Of a stretch of DNA of 64,000 bases, positions 9,202 through 17,819 are shown one piece after another (the stretch's first letter is position 1; every line of letters begins with the position of its first letter). Source of the DNA: Streptosporangium roseum DSM 43021 (lineage in GTDB: Bacteria; Actinomycetota; Actinomycetes; Streptosporangiales; Streptosporangiaceae); contig NC_013595.1 in assembly GCF_000024865.1 (NCBI RefSeq), positions 1,364,001 through 1,428,000 of the forward strand, read 5' to 3'. The position numbers and the translations under genes were made by a program. Below the pieces are notes generated by a model. The model ran no database searches and was not told the origin of the DNA. It saw nothing but the letters and a program-made list of their open reading frames with translations.

Positions 9202-9411
9202 GGCCGTCAGATTACTCAGAGCATTCGATTCGCGGGAAGTTTTTTCGAAAAGCATTCGAGGGTGATCGATAAAATAGCAAATTTCAAATCCGGGCGAAAA
9301 GCAGATTGGTGAGCGCTTTTTGGCTCATTTGCGGGTGTGGAAGGTGGAGGGCGTTCCGACGGGTCGGTCTGCGGGGGAATGCCGGTATTTCGGCGGGGGA
9401 TCTCAGGGATC

Positions 9412-10260
9412 TCAGGGAACGACCCGTTCGGGGGCCGAGTAGAGGTTGAAGCGCTCGTCGCGGAGGAAGCCGACCAGCGTCATCCCGAACTCCCTGGCCA
9501 GGTCGACGGCCAGGGAGGAGGGCGCGGAGACCGCGCAGACGACCGGCACGCCCGCCGCGAGGGCCTTCTGCATGATCTCGTAGCTGCTGCGCCCGCTGAC
9601 CATCAGGATGTGCCCGCCCAGCGGCAGCCTCCCGTTCATCAGGGCCCAGCCGACCAGCTTGTCCACCGCGTTGTGCCGCCCCACGTCCTCGCGGATCGCC
9701 AGGAGCTCCCCCTCGACGGTGAACAGCCCGGCCGCGTGCAGCCCGCCGGTCTTGCCGAACACGCCCTGCCCCTCCCGCAGCCGGTGCGGCAGGCCGTACA
9801 GGATCTCGGGGGAGACCCGCAGGTCCTCCTGGTCGGGCAGCGGGGAGCAGCGGCCGCGCAGCGCGTCGAGGCTGGCGGTGCCGCAGACGCCACAGGCGCT
9901 CGACGTGACGAAGTGCCGGTCGAGGGCGGGCAGGTCGGGCAGCCGCCCGGCGCTCAGCCGTACCGTCACCGTGTTGTAGCGGGCCTCGGGCGCCACGTCC
10001 GCATCGGTGCAGTAGGCGATGGAGGAGAGGTCACCCGGGGCGATGACGCCCTCGCCGTAAAGGAACCCGGCCGCCAGCTCGAAGTCCGCGCCCGGGGTCC
10101 GCATGGTGATCGCGACCGTACGGCGTGCCTCGCCCGCCTGGATCCGGATCTCCAGCGGCTCCTCGGTGGCCAGGTCGTCGCGGTGGTCCCTGACGATCCC
10201 GGCCGACACCTGCCGGACCCGGGCCCGCGTGGTCGGCCCCGGTCTCGTGACGCTATCCAC
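9412..10260 (-). CDS. fdhD: FdhD sulfur carrier / formate dehydrogenase accessory protein
   Basis: The 282-residue protein matches FdhD, which transfers sulfur from a cysteine desulfurase to the molybdenum cofactor so that formate dehydrogenase becomes active. The CxxC motif C123-G-V-C126 is present, as are family blocks TEEPLEIRI, GFLYGEGVI, EDVGRHNAVDK and SGRSSYEI. The start is GTG at 10260. No formate dehydrogenase structural gene is in the window, so its partner must be encoded elsewhere. It is divergent from birA. Confidence 0.93.
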   Translation of the reverse strand: MDSVTRPGPTTRARVRQVSAGIVRDHRDDLATEEPLEIRIQAGEARRTVAITMRTPGADFELAAGFLYGEGVIAPGDLSSIAYCTDADVAPEARYNTVTVRLSAGRLPDLPALDRHFVTSSACGVCGTASLDALRGRCSPLPDQEDLRVSPEILYGLPHRLREGQGVFGKTGGLHAAGLFTVEGELLAIREDVGRHNAVDKLVGWALMNGRLPLGGHILMVSGRSSYEIMQKALAAGVPVVCAVSAPSSLAVDLAREFGMTLVGFLRDERFNLYSAPERVVP

Positions 10261-10494
10261 GGGTGGTCCGCCGGAGCTCCGGAGGAAGGTCCGGCCCGCG
10301 CTCTCCGGTCACGGAGGCGTCCCGGCAGGCCTGGTCGTGCGGGGTGAGGCGTCTGCGCATATCGCCATCCTCTCGCGCTCCCACCTGTGCGGATAGTCGC
10401 GTATCCGGCCCGCCTCCGCCGCGTGGTCGCGGTATTCCCTGGTCATTGACGTAATTCGGTAACAGGCGGTCGGTAAGGGAGGGAAGATGGCTAA

Positions 10495-11319
10495 GTGCTC
10501 GACTCGCCCTTCACCGATCTCGACCGCCCGCCGCTCTCCCAGGCGGCGCTCACCCGTGCCCTGGTCCGCCCCGGCGGCCTGTGGTCCGACATCACCGTCG
10601 TCGGCAGGACCGGTTCGACGAACGCCGACCTCGCCCAGGCCGTCCGTGACGGCGCGAGGCAGGGGGCCGTGCTCATCGCCGAGGCGCAGTTCGCCGGCCG
10701 TGGCAGGCTCGGCCGCGTCTGGAGCGTGCCGCCGCGCTCCGGCCTGACGTTCTCGATGCTCCTGCGGCCCGAACCGCCTCCCACCAGGCAGGGCTGGCTG
10801 CCGCTGCTCGTGGGCCTGGCCGTCGCGTCGGCCGTGCGCAAGCTCGCCGAGGTGGACGTCCGCCTGAAGTGGCCCAACGACCTGCTGATCGGGGAGCGCA
10901 AGCTCGCCGGGGTGCTCGCCGAGCGGGTGGACAGCGCGGTGATCATGGGCGTCGGGCTCAACGTGAGCGTCCGCGCCGACGAGCTGCCCGTGGAGACCGC
11001 CACCTCGCTGGCCGTGGAGGAGGCCGCCTGCGTCGACCGCGACCCGCTCATCCGGGCGGTGCTGCGGGAGATCGAGCTCCACTACCGCGAATGGTCGCAG
11101 GAGGACGGCGACGCCGACGCGTGTGGGCTGCGGGCCGCCTACCTCGGGCTCAGCGCGACGGTCGGCCGCGAGGTCAGGGTGGAGCTGCCGGGAGAGCGGG
11201 TGCTCACCGGGCTGGCCACCGGCATCGACCAGGCCGGCCACCTGCTCGTCCGGTCCAAGGGCGAGGAGCACACGCTGAGCGCCGGCGACGTCGTGCACGT
11301 CCGGCCGCACACCTCATGA
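10495..11319 (+). CDS. birA: Biotin--[acetyl-CoA-carboxylase] ligase, monofunctional
   Basis: The 274-residue enzyme makes biotinyl-AMP and attaches biotin to carboxylase carrier domains. Motifs are GRTGSTNADL, the biotin/ATP loop GRGRLGRVW, KWPNDLLI and KLAGVLAE, followed by a small C-terminal SH3-like domain ending in VHVRPH. It has no N-terminal helix-turn-helix, so it is a class I ligase and not a repressor like E. coli BirA. The GTG start at 10495 follows GGGAGGG. Its presence near the carboxylase beta/epsilon pair is conserved in actinobacteria and makes functional sense, since the carboxylase alpha subunit needs biotin. Confidence 0.93.
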   Translation: MLDSPFTDLDRPPLSQAALTRALVRPGGLWSDITVVGRTGSTNADLAQAVRDGARQGAVLIAEAQFAGRGRLGRVWSVPPRSGLTFSMLLRPEPPPTRQGWLPLLVGLAVASAVRKLAEVDVRLKWPNDLLIGERKLAGVLAERVDSAVIMGVGLNVSVRADELPVETATSLAVEEAACVDRDPLIRAVLREIELHYREWSQEDGDADACGLRAAYLGLSATVGREVRVELPGERVLTGLATGIDQAGHLLVRSKGEEHTLSAGDVVHVRPHTS

Positions 11320-11352
11320 CGCGGGGCCGCTAGACGTGCCACGATTTGCCCC

Positions 11353-11853
11353 ATGGGTCTCCCGGATCACCACCTGACGGAGGGCGAGCAACGCATCCGC
11401 GCGTTCCGCCCCCACTGGAAGCGTCTCGTCGTCCCGCTGCTCGCGCTGATCCTCATCATCGCCGGGTCCAGTGCGGCGATCTTCTTCATGCCCGCCTTCG
11501 AATACGACGCCTACGCGCGCATCGCGGTGGCCGTGATCGCGGTGGGGCTGCTGACCGTGTGGTCGTTCGTCCCGTACGTGCAGTGGAAGAACACCTCGTA
11601 CGTGCTCACCTCGCACCGGTTGACGATCAGCACGGGCGTGCTGAACAAGTCCAACGACGACATACCGATGAGCAAGGTCAACACGGTCAGCGCCGACCAG
11701 ACGCTGATGGGGCGGATACTCGGCTGCGGCACGCTCAACGTCGAGTCGGCGGGGGAGCAGGGCCACATCACGCTGCGCGACATCCCCCACATCCAGGACG
11801 TGCGGGCGGAGCTGTTCCGCGCGCTCGACGACGCGTCCGACGGCGATCCGTGA
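11353..11853 (+). CDS. PH (bPH2/DUF304) domain membrane protein
   Basis: The 166-residue protein has two close membrane segments (about 24-47 and 54-76) followed by a bacterial PH-like domain of the YdbS/DUF304 type, with the typical WKNTSYVLTSHRLTI and the DIPMSKVNTV and GCGTLNVESAGE strands. The domain probably faces the cytoplasm. Function is not known. The gene follows birA closely, an order I recall from mycobacteria (Rv3279c-Rv3278c), so co-transcription is likely. Confidence 0.85.
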   Translation: MGLPDHHLTEGEQRIRAFRPHWKRLVVPLLALILIIAGSSAAIFFMPAFEYDAYARIAVAVIAVGLLTVWSFVPYVQWKNTSYVLTSHRLTISTGVLNKSNDDIPMSKVNTVSADQTLMGRILGCGTLNVESAGEQGHITLRDIPHIQDVRAELFRALDDASDGDP

Positions 11854-11914
11854 GGGACCGGCGGCCGCGCGCCGTACCGTCACGTGGCGTAATCTCCTGG
11901 ATTGGGGAAAGAAA

Positions 11915-12907
11915 ATGGGCGGAGGGGAAGTGACGGGACGTCCGACGGCCGAGGAGATCGAACGGCTCTTCGTCGGCGCCTCGCCCCGCCACACCCGGGT
12001 CCAGGTGGCCGAGGTCGCAGGGGTGCCGCAGGATCTCGCCGAGCGGATCTGGCGTGCCCTCGGGTTCGCCACGCTGGCCGACGACGCGGTGGCCTTCACC
12101 GACGCCGACGTGGCCGCGCTCGAACGGGTCCGGGCGATGATGGAGGGCGGCCTGCTGGACGACCAGACGGTCGTCCGGATGGCCAGGGCACTGGGCCAGA
12201 CGACCGCCAGGCTCGCGCAGTGGCAGGCCGAGATCATGATCGGCGCCATGCTGGAGCCGGACCAGCAGCCCACCGACGCCGCGCTGGCCGCGATCCTGGA
12301 CACCGCCCACCGGCTGCTCCCGGACTTCGAGCAGGTGCTGATCCACGTCTGGCGCGCCCAGCTCGCCGCCGCCGGGACCAGGCTGCTGGCCATCACCGAC
12401 CTCACCGAGGAGATCGTGCCCACCCGGCTGACCCTCGCGGTGGGCTTCGCCGACCTCGTCTCCTTCACCCAGGTCTCCCGGGAGCTGGACGAGCGCGCCC
12501 TGGCCGAGCTGGTCGAGGGGTTCGAGTCCCGGGCCTCCGACGTGGTCGCCGCGCACGGCGGCCGGATGGTCAAGACCCTCGGCGACGAGGTGCTGTTCAC
12601 CGCGGCCGACCCGCGCACGGCCGCCCTGATCGCGCTGGAGCTCGTCGAGGCGATCCGGCGCGACGGGCCCGAGGTGCGGATCGGGCTGGCCTACGGGCCG
12701 GTCCTGCCGGTGATGGGCGACGTCTTCGGGACCACCGTCAACCTGGCGGCCCGGCTGACGGCCATCGCCCGCCCCGGCACGATCATCGTCGACGGCGAGC
12801 TCGCCGAGGCCGTCGGGGAGACGCCCGGCGTCGAGGCGCACCGCATCCGGCGCCGGCCCGCCCGCGGTCTCGGGGTGGTCCAGCCCTACGTCCTCCGCAG
12901 AGCCTGA
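11915..12907 (+). CDS. cya: Class III adenylate cyclase with N-terminal regulatory domain
   Basis: The 330-residue soluble protein has an N-terminal helical region (about 1-165) like the autoinhibitory/pH-sensing domain of mycobacterial Rv1264, then a class III cyclase domain (about 172-328). All catalytic residues can be placed: metal ligands Asp180 (GFADLVSF) and Asp224 (KTLGDE), substrate Lys220 and Asp269 (GDVFG), and transition-state Asn276 and Arg280 (VNLAAR). It should therefore be an active homodimeric adenylate cyclase. I recall the main S. coelicolor cya also lies next to birA and pccB. The ATG at 11915 follows GGGAAAGAAA; a short acidic N-terminus agrees with that start. Confidence 0.92.
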   Translation: MGGGEVTGRPTAEEIERLFVGASPRHTRVQVAEVAGVPQDLAERIWRALGFATLADDAVAFTDADVAALERVRAMMEGGLLDDQTVVRMARALGQTTARLAQWQAEIMIGAMLEPDQQPTDAALAAILDTAHRLLPDFEQVLIHVWRAQLAAAGTRLLAITDLTEEIVPTRLTLAVGFADLVSFTQVSRELDERALAELVEGFESRASDVVAAHGGRMVKTLGDEVLFTAADPRTAALIALELVEAIRRDGPEVRIGLAYGPVLPVMGDVFGTTVNLAARLTAIARPGTIIVDGELAEAVGETPGVEAHRIRRRPARGLGVVQPYVLRRA

Positions 12908-13016
12908 GCCGTAAGCGCTCCGCGGAGCCTGATAGGCATGGACGTGGGGGCGCGTTCAAGCGAACGCCGCTTCACCGGTAACCGAATTCGAAGATCTCAA
13001 AGATGAGGTGCAGGAC

Positions 13017-14102
13017 ATGCCGTACACCGTGCAAGGCGTGGTCGCGCGTGGCAAGGGTGAGCCCGTCTCGCTGGAGACGGTCCACGTGCCGGACCCCGGT
13101 CCCGGCGAGGCGGTGGTGACCGTCCAGGCCTGTGGCGTCTGCCACACCGACCTGCACTACCGCGAGGGCGGGATCAACGACGAGTTCCCGTTCCTGCTCG
13201 GCCACGAGGCCGCCGGAGTGGTCGAGGCAGTCGGCGAGGGGGTCACCGACGTGGCCCCCGGCGACTACGTGATCCTGAACTGGCGGGCGGTCTGCGGCGA
13301 CTGCCGCGCCTGCCGTCGCGGCCGTCCGTGGTACTGCTTCAACACCCACAACGCGACCCAGAAGATGACCCTGGCGGACGGCACGCCGCTCAGCCCGGCC
13401 CTGGGCATCGGCGCCTTCATCGAGAAGACCCTGGTCGCGGCCGGGCAGTGCACCAAGGTCGACCCGGCGGCGCCGGCGACGGTGGCGGGCCTGCTGGGCT
13501 GCGGCGTGATGGCGGGCATCGGCGCGGCCATCAACACCGGTGGCGTGACCCGCGGCGACAGCGTGGCCGTCATCGGCTGCGGCGGCGTCGGCGGCGCAGC
13601 CGTCCACGGCTCCTGGCTGGCGGGCGCCACGAAGATCATCGCGGTGGACGTGGACGACCGCAAGCTCGCCTGGGCCAAGGACTTCGGCGCCACCCACACC
13701 GTCAACTCCCGCACCACCGACCCGGTGGAGGCGATCAGGGAGATCACCGGCGGCAACGGCGCGGACGTGGTGATCGAGGCGGTCGGCCGCCCGGAGACCT
13801 ACAAGCAGGCCTTCTACGCCCGCGACCTGGCCGGGACCGTGGTCCTGGTGGGCGTGCCCACCCCGGAGATGACGCTGGAGCTTCCGCTGCTGGACGTCTT
13901 CGGCCGCGGCGGGGCGCTGAAGTCGTCCTGGTACGGCGACTGCCTGCCCACCCGTGACTTCCCGATGCTCATCGACCTCTACCTCGGGGGGCGGCTGAAC
14001 CTGGAGGGCTTCGTCTCCGAGACGATCGGCCTCGGCGACGTCGAGGAGGCCTTCGCCAAGATGCATCGCGGCGAGGTCCTCCGCTCGGTGGTGGTCCTGT
14101 GA
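13017..14102 (+). CDS. mscR: S-(hydroxymethyl)mycothiol dehydrogenase (mycothiol-dependent formaldehyde dehydrogenase)
   Basis: This is a 361-residue zinc alcohol dehydrogenase. Catalytic zinc ligands are Cys42 in GVCHTD and His63-Glu64 in LGHEAAG. The structural-zinc cysteines are C93, C96, C99 and C107. The Rossmann motif is GCGGVGGAAV. Similarity is to the AdhE2/MscR group that oxidises the formaldehyde-mycothiol adduct with NAD+ and can reduce S-nitrosomycothiol. ATG 13017 was chosen over an upstream GTG (13008) because GAGGTG lies eight bases before it. It overlaps the next gene by a GTGA, matching the mscR-metallohydrolase pairing known in mycobacteria (Rv2259-Rv2260). Confidence 0.9.
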   Translation: MPYTVQGVVARGKGEPVSLETVHVPDPGPGEAVVTVQACGVCHTDLHYREGGINDEFPFLLGHEAAGVVEAVGEGVTDVAPGDYVILNWRAVCGDCRACRRGRPWYCFNTHNATQKMTLADGTPLSPALGIGAFIEKTLVAAGQCTKVDPAAPATVAGLLGCGVMAGIGAAINTGGVTRGDSVAVIGCGGVGGAAVHGSWLAGATKIIAVDVDDRKLAWAKDFGATHTVNSRTTDPVEAIREITGGNGADVVIEAVGRPETYKQAFYARDLAGTVVLVGVPTPEMTLELPLLDVFGRGGALKSSWYGDCLPTRDFPMLIDLYLGGRLNLEGFVSETIGLGDVEEAFAKMHRGEVLRSVVVL

Positions 14103-14716
14103 TCGGCAAGGTCGTCACCTCGGGGACGTTCTCGCTGGACGGCGGGACGTGGGAGGTCGACAACAACGTCTGGCTGGTCGGCTCCGACAGCGAGGTCGTC
14201 GTCATCGACGCCGCGCACGACGCCGACGCCATCGTCGCGGGGATCGGCGGCCGTGAGGTCAGGGCGATCGTCTGCACCCACGGGCACAACGACCACATCA
14301 ACGCCGCGGCCGACCTCGCCGCGCGGGTGGGCGCGCCGATCCTGCTGCACCCGGCCGACCAGGTCCTGTGGGAGATGGTCTACGGCGACATGCCGTACAC
14401 GCCGCTGCGGGACGGCCAGGTGATCTCGGCGGGCGGCGTCGAGCTGACCGCGCTGCACACGCCCGGCCACGCGCCGGGCGCGGTCTGCCTGCACGCGCCG
14501 GAGATCGGGGCGGTCTTCACCGGCGACACGCTGTTCAAGGGCGGCCCCGGCGCGACGGGCAGGTCCTTCTCCTCCTTCGAAACGATCATCGACTCGATCC
14601 GTGGGCGCCTGCTGACCCTGCCGGAGGGCACGGCCGTGCACACCGGTCACGGCGACTCCACCGCGATCGGCGCGGAGGCTCCGCACCTGGAGGAGTGGCT
14701 GCTCAGAGGGCACTGA
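14099..14716 (+). CDS. Metallo-beta-lactamase fold hydrolase paired with MscR
   Basis: The 205-residue protein begins with GTG in the GTGA overlap with mscR. It has the zinc-binding HGHNDH motif (61-66), HTPGHAPG, GDTLFKGG and a late His in HTGHGDS, as in glyoxalase-II-like hydrolases. The tight coupling suggests that it acts on the product of MscR, for example hydrolysing S-formylmycothiol to formate and mycothiol. That role is inferred; what is seen is the fold, the metal motifs and the overlap. Confidence 0.85.
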   Translation: MIGKVVTSGTFSLDGGTWEVDNNVWLVGSDSEVVVIDAAHDADAIVAGIGGREVRAIVCTHGHNDHINAAADLAARVGAPILLHPADQVLWEMVYGDMPYTPLRDGQVISAGGVELTALHTPGHAPGAVCLHAPEIGAVFTGDTLFKGGPGATGRSFSSFETIIDSIRGRLLTLPEGTAVHTGHGDSTAIGAEAPHLEEWLLRGH

Positions 14717-14764
14717 CAGGTGCGACGACGTCGCCCCGTCCTCAATGAGGTGGCGGGGGAGCCG

Positions 14765-14792
14765 GCCTATGTGTGTCCCACCACACATAGGC
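14765..14792. promoter_or_regulatory. Perfect 11-bp inverted repeat overlapping an iron box
   Basis: GCCTATGTGTG (14765-14775) and CACACATAGGC (14782-14792) pair perfectly around a 6-base loop. The element is 50 bp after the metallohydrolase stop and its right arm runs into the first iron box. It could be the terminator of the mscR operon or a second operator at the bfd-bfr promoter. Confidence 0.6.
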
Positions 14793-14805
14793 AAGCCTTA
14801 CCGAA
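14787..14805 (+). promoter_or_regulatory. Upstream iron box (IdeR/DmdR site)
   Basis: ATAGGCAAGCCTTACCGAA fits the actinobacterial iron-box consensus TTAGGTTAGGCTAACCTAA, allowing for degenerate A/T and G/C positions, with about three real mismatches. It is the first of two sites in tandem before bfd-bfr. Confidence 0.6.
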
Positions 14806-14814
14806 TGAGCTAAA

Positions 14815-14833
14815 TTAGGTGTGCCTTACCTAC
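14815..14833 (+). promoter_or_regulatory. Proximal iron box (IdeR/DmdR site)
   Basis: TTAGGTGTGCCTTACCTAC is a better match to the iron-box consensus, with both half-sites TTAGGT and ACCTA conserved. It ends 31 bases before the bfd start and its centre is 28 bp from the upstream box. In mycobacteria such boxes control bacterioferritin genes through IdeR, so iron-dependent control of this operon is likely. Confidence 0.72.
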
Positions 14834-14864
14834 GCGAGCTCCCAAGAGAGGCTTCTCCCCCGCC

Positions 14865-15044
14865 ATGTATGTATGTGTCTGCCGCGCGGTTACCGAGAAC
14901 GAGGTGCATGACTGCATCGCGGGCGGAGCGAAGAGCGCGCGCCAGGTCCGCGACATCACCGGTGCCGGGGGCGACTGCGCTTCTTGCGTGCGCAAGATCT
15001 GTGCAATCCTGAAGCGGTCTGAAGATTTGTTGCCGACCGCGTAG
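14865..15044 (+). CDS. bfd: Bacterioferritin-associated ferredoxin (Bfd-like [2Fe-2S])
   Basis: This 59-residue protein has four cysteines in the Bfd arrangement, C4-x-C6 and C38-x2-C41 (MYVCVC... and GDCASC), which hold a [2Fe-2S] cluster; C17 and C46 are extra. Bfd binds bacterioferritin and passes electrons to its haem so that stored ferric iron can be released. It lies 15 bp before bfr and behind two iron boxes, which supports the call strongly. AGAGAGG precedes the ATG. An ATG eight bases further down is out of frame. Confidence 0.88.
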   Translation: MYVCVCRAVTENEVHDCIAGGAKSARQVRDITGAGGDCASCVRKICAILKRSEDLLPTA

Positions 15045-15059
15045 CACGAGGAGCCCGTC

Positions 15060-15542
15060 ATGCAGGGCGACAAGAAGATCATCGAACTGCTCAACGAACA
15101 GCTCACGGCCGAGCTGACAGCGATCAACCAGTACTTCCTGCACGCCAAGATGCAGGAGAACTGGGGATACACCAGACTTGCCAAGTACACCCGCGAAGAG
15201 TCCATCGACGAGATGCGTCACGCGGAGAAGCTGACCGACCGGATCCTTTTCCTCGAAGGCCTGCCCAATTATCAGAAGCTGGGCATCCTGCACATCGGCC
15301 AGACCGTCAAGGAGCAGCTCCGCGCCGACCTGGACGTCGAGCTGGAGGTCGTCACGCGTCTGAGGCCCGCCATCATCCTGATGCGCGAGAAGGGCGACGC
15401 CACCTCGGCCCGCATCTTCGAGGAGATCCTCGAAGACGAGGAGCGCCACATCGACTACCTGGAGACCGAGCTGGGGCTCATCGAGAGCCTCGGCGAGCAG
15501 CTCTACCTGGCTCGCTACGCCGAGCCGCCGTCGGCTTCCTGA
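15060..15542 (+). CDS. bfr: Bacterioferritin
   Basis: The 160-residue four-helix protein forms the 24-subunit iron-storage shell. All ferroxidase ligands are present at standard positions: Glu18, Glu51, His54, Glu94, Glu127 and His130. Met52, the axial ligand of the haem shared between two subunits, is also present, so this is a haem-containing bacterioferritin and not a plain ferritin. GAGGAG precedes the ATG. It is co-transcribed with bfd and ends at a strong hairpin. Confidence 0.97.
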   Translation: MQGDKKIIELLNEQLTAELTAINQYFLHAKMQENWGYTRLAKYTREESIDEMRHAEKLTDRILFLEGLPNYQKLGILHIGQTVKEQLRADLDVELEVVTRLRPAIILMREKGDATSARIFEEILEDEERHIDYLETELGLIESLGEQLYLARYAEPPSAS

Positions 15543-15553
15543 GTCGATTGCCC

Positions 15554-15597
15554 GAACACGCCCGCCGGGTCCCTTACGGCCGGGCGTGTTCTGCTTT
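15554..15597 (+). terminator. Rho-independent-like terminator after bfr
   Basis: GAACACGCCCG (15554-15564) pairs perfectly with CGGGCGTGTTC (15581-15591), with further G/C pairing inside the loop, followed by TGCTTTG. It begins 11 bases after the bfr stop codon. Confidence 0.8.
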
Positions 15598-15791
15598 GTC
15601 AGTGAGGTCATTGGTGAGCCTGTCCTTTCCAGGCTCTTACGAGGCGGGAGCCGTACTCCGCGGCCCTGAACCGTTGCGGGACGACTATCCGGGATTTATC
15701 AGTGTTTGCCCAGGTCAATGGATAGGTCAATGACGAGTCAAACCGCGCGCTGTACCCGGGAAACGATCGCCTAAGGTCCTACGATCGCAAC

Positions 15792-16460
15792 ATGACCTGT
15801 GTACTTCTCGCCGAGGATGACACCTCGATCTCCGAGCCGCTGGCGCGTGCACTGCGCCGCGAAGGCTACCAAGTTGAGGTGAGCCCCGACGGCCCGCAGG
15901 CCCTGGAGCGGGCTCTGTCGGGTGGCATCGACTTGATAGTTCTTGACCTGGGCCTACCCGAGATGGACGGTCTCGAGGTGGCCCGGCGTATCCGCGCGGA
16001 AGGGCACGGCACGCCCGTGCTCATCCTCACAGCCCGTGTCGACGAGGTGGACACCGTGGTGGGCCTCGACGCCGGGGCCGACGACTACGTCACCAAACCG
16101 TTCCGCCTGGCGGAGCTCCTGGCCCGGGTCCGCGCCCTCCTGCGGCGCGGCACGTCCGAGACGCCCGTGGTGCAGGGCGTGCGCATCGACGCCGACTCCC
16201 GTCGCGCGTGGATGGGCGACAAGGAGCTGCACCTGACGACCAAGGAGTTCGACCTGCTGCGCGTCCTCGTCCGCGACGCCGGCAAGGTGGTCACCCGCGA
16301 GCAGATCATGCGCGAGGTGTGGGACACCAACTGGTGGGGCTCCACCAAGACTCTCGACATGCACATCTCGTGGCTGCGCCGCAAGCTGGGTGACGACGCC
16401 GCCAAGCCCCGTTACATCACGACGGTCCGAGGGGTCGGCTTCCGGTTCGAACGCGAGTAG
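15792..16460 (+). CDS. OmpR-family response regulator
   Basis: The 222-residue protein has a receiver domain (1-118) with phosphoacceptor Asp52 in LDLGLPEMDG, acidic Asp9/Asp10, Thr80 and Lys102 (TKPF), then a winged-helix DNA-binding domain (about 128-220) with the expected TTKEFDLLRVL and YITTVRGVGFRF blocks. It is four bases from the sensor kinase gene, so the pair is one two-component system. The signal is unknown. No target site is obvious in the 249 bp upstream. Confidence 0.95.
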   Translation: MTCVLLAEDDTSISEPLARALRREGYQVEVSPDGPQALERALSGGIDLIVLDLGLPEMDGLEVARRIRAEGHGTPVLILTARVDEVDTVVGLDAGADDYVTKPFRLAELLARVRALLRRGTSETPVVQGVRIDADSRRAWMGDKELHLTTKEFDLLRVLVRDAGKVVTREQIMREVWDTNWWGSTKTLDMHISWLRRKLGDDAAKPRYITTVRGVGFRFERE

Positions 16461-16463
16461 GGG

Positions 16464-17741
16464 ATGCGTCGTCGACTGCTCTCCTCCACTCTGCTCGTCG
16501 CGGTCATCGGGGTGCTTCTGCTCGGCATCCCCCTGGGTGTGGCGGTCAACCGGCTGATCGAGGAAGAGGCGACCCAGGAGCTCTCCTCCCAGGCCAAGAG
16601 CCTGCTGGGGGAAGTGGAGTACGCCCGGATCCAGGATCAGCCCATCGATCCCGAACAGCTCAAGCGCAAATATCCCGACCGCTACATCCAGATCTATGCG
16701 AAGGGGACGCCGCCGCAGGTGACGACGGTGGGCGACGAGCCCCCCGAGAACCACAAGATGACCCAGGACGCCCAGTCGGAGAACGGGGTGTACGTCGCGG
16801 TCAGCCGAGACAAGACGGAGGTGGAGCGCGAGGTCCGGGCGTGGCTCCTGCTCATCCTGGCGCTCGCCGCGGCGGCGCTCGCGGTCGCGGTCGGGCTCGC
16901 CATCGTGCAGTCGCGCCGTCTGACGCTCCCGCTCAGCGACCTGGCGATGATCGCTGAGCGGCTCGGCTCGGGGGACGCCAGGCCGAGCAAGCACCGTTAC
17001 GGCATCCAGGAGCTCGACCGGGTGGCCGAGGTGCTGGACCGCAGCGCGACCCGGATCTCCGACCTGCTGGCCAGGGAGCGGGAGTTCGCGACCGACGCCT
17101 CGCACCAGCTCCGCACGCCGCTCACCGGGCTGACCATGCGGCTGGAGGAGATCGTGGCGGCCGCGCACGAGCCCGGCATCGTCAAGGAGGAGGGCGAGGC
17201 CGCCATCGTGCAGGCCGAGCGGCTCACCGCCGTGATCGACGAGCTGCTGGCCGCCGCCAGACGGCAGCGGCACGCCCAGACCGAGGTGGTCGAGCTCGAC
17301 GACCTGCTGGACCAGCAGTTCATCGAATGGGGTCCGGTGTTCCGCCGGGGCGGGCGGCAGCTCAAGCTGTCCGGCACGCGCGGTCTCCAGGCGGTGGGCA
17401 CCAGCGGCGGCATCAGCCAGGTGATCTCCACTCTCCTGGAGAACTCGCTGGAGCACGGCGACGGCACGGTGACGGTGACCACCAGCGACAAGGACAGGTC
17501 CGTCCTCGTCGAGGTCGCGGACGAGGGAGAGGGCATCCCCGAAGACCTCGCCCCCCGGGTCTTCGAGCGCAACGTGAGCGGCGCGGGGGGCACCGGGCTG
17601 GGGCTGACCCTCGCGCGGGCGCTGGCCGCCGCCGACGGCGGACGCCTGGAGTTGGTACGGCCGCGCCCCGCGGCCTTCGCGCTGTTCCTCCGGCAGGTCG
17701 GCGACCCCGGCAGAAAACGGGTGGTCAGCGGGCCGGCATGA
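16464..17741 (+). CDS. Sensor histidine kinase
   Basis: The 425-residue membrane kinase has a first membrane helix at about 8-28, an extracytoplasmic sensor region of about 95 residues, a second helix at about 126-147 and a HAMP linker. The phosphorylated His214 is in TDASHQLRTPL, and an HATPase_c domain carries LLENSLEHG and VADEGEGIPED. The kinase core is complete but the glycine-rich lid is short (GGTGLGLTL). It partners the response regulator just upstream. Its last codons lie in a 17-bp sequence (17718-17734) that recurs at 17813-17829 in the end of the convergent gtrA gene. Confidence 0.93.
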   Translation: MRRRLLSSTLLVAVIGVLLLGIPLGVAVNRLIEEEATQELSSQAKSLLGEVEYARIQDQPIDPEQLKRKYPDRYIQIYAKGTPPQVTTVGDEPPENHKMTQDAQSENGVYVAVSRDKTEVEREVRAWLLLILALAAAALAVAVGLAIVQSRRLTLPLSDLAMIAERLGSGDARPSKHRYGIQELDRVAEVLDRSATRISDLLAREREFATDASHQLRTPLTGLTMRLEEIVAAAHEPGIVKEEGEAAIVQAERLTAVIDELLAAARRQRHAQTEVVELDDLLDQQFIEWGPVFRRGGRQLKLSGTRGLQAVGTSGGISQVISTLLENSLEHGDGTVTVTTSDKDRSVLVEVADEGEGIPEDLAPRVFERNVSGAGGTGLGLTLARALAAADGGRLELVRPRPAAFALFLRQVGDPGRKRVVSGPA

Positions 17742-17819
17742 CGGCGACCCGGTGTGACGGCGGGCGGGGCAACGGCGGGGGCAGGTGGCCGGCCGGCCGG
17801 AGTGGTCTCGACCGGGTGG

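Noticed and set aside
8313..9255. Rpn-type gene considered as part of an insertion sequence
   Set aside because: No terminal inverted repeats, no target duplication and no transposase; the family is only distantly linked to transposases.
10253..10446. Short minus-strand frames of 35 and 45 codons before fdhD, one overlapping its start
   Set aside because: Arg/Pro-rich with no signal, domain or family; one has a modest ribosome site, but there is not enough support to call a gene.
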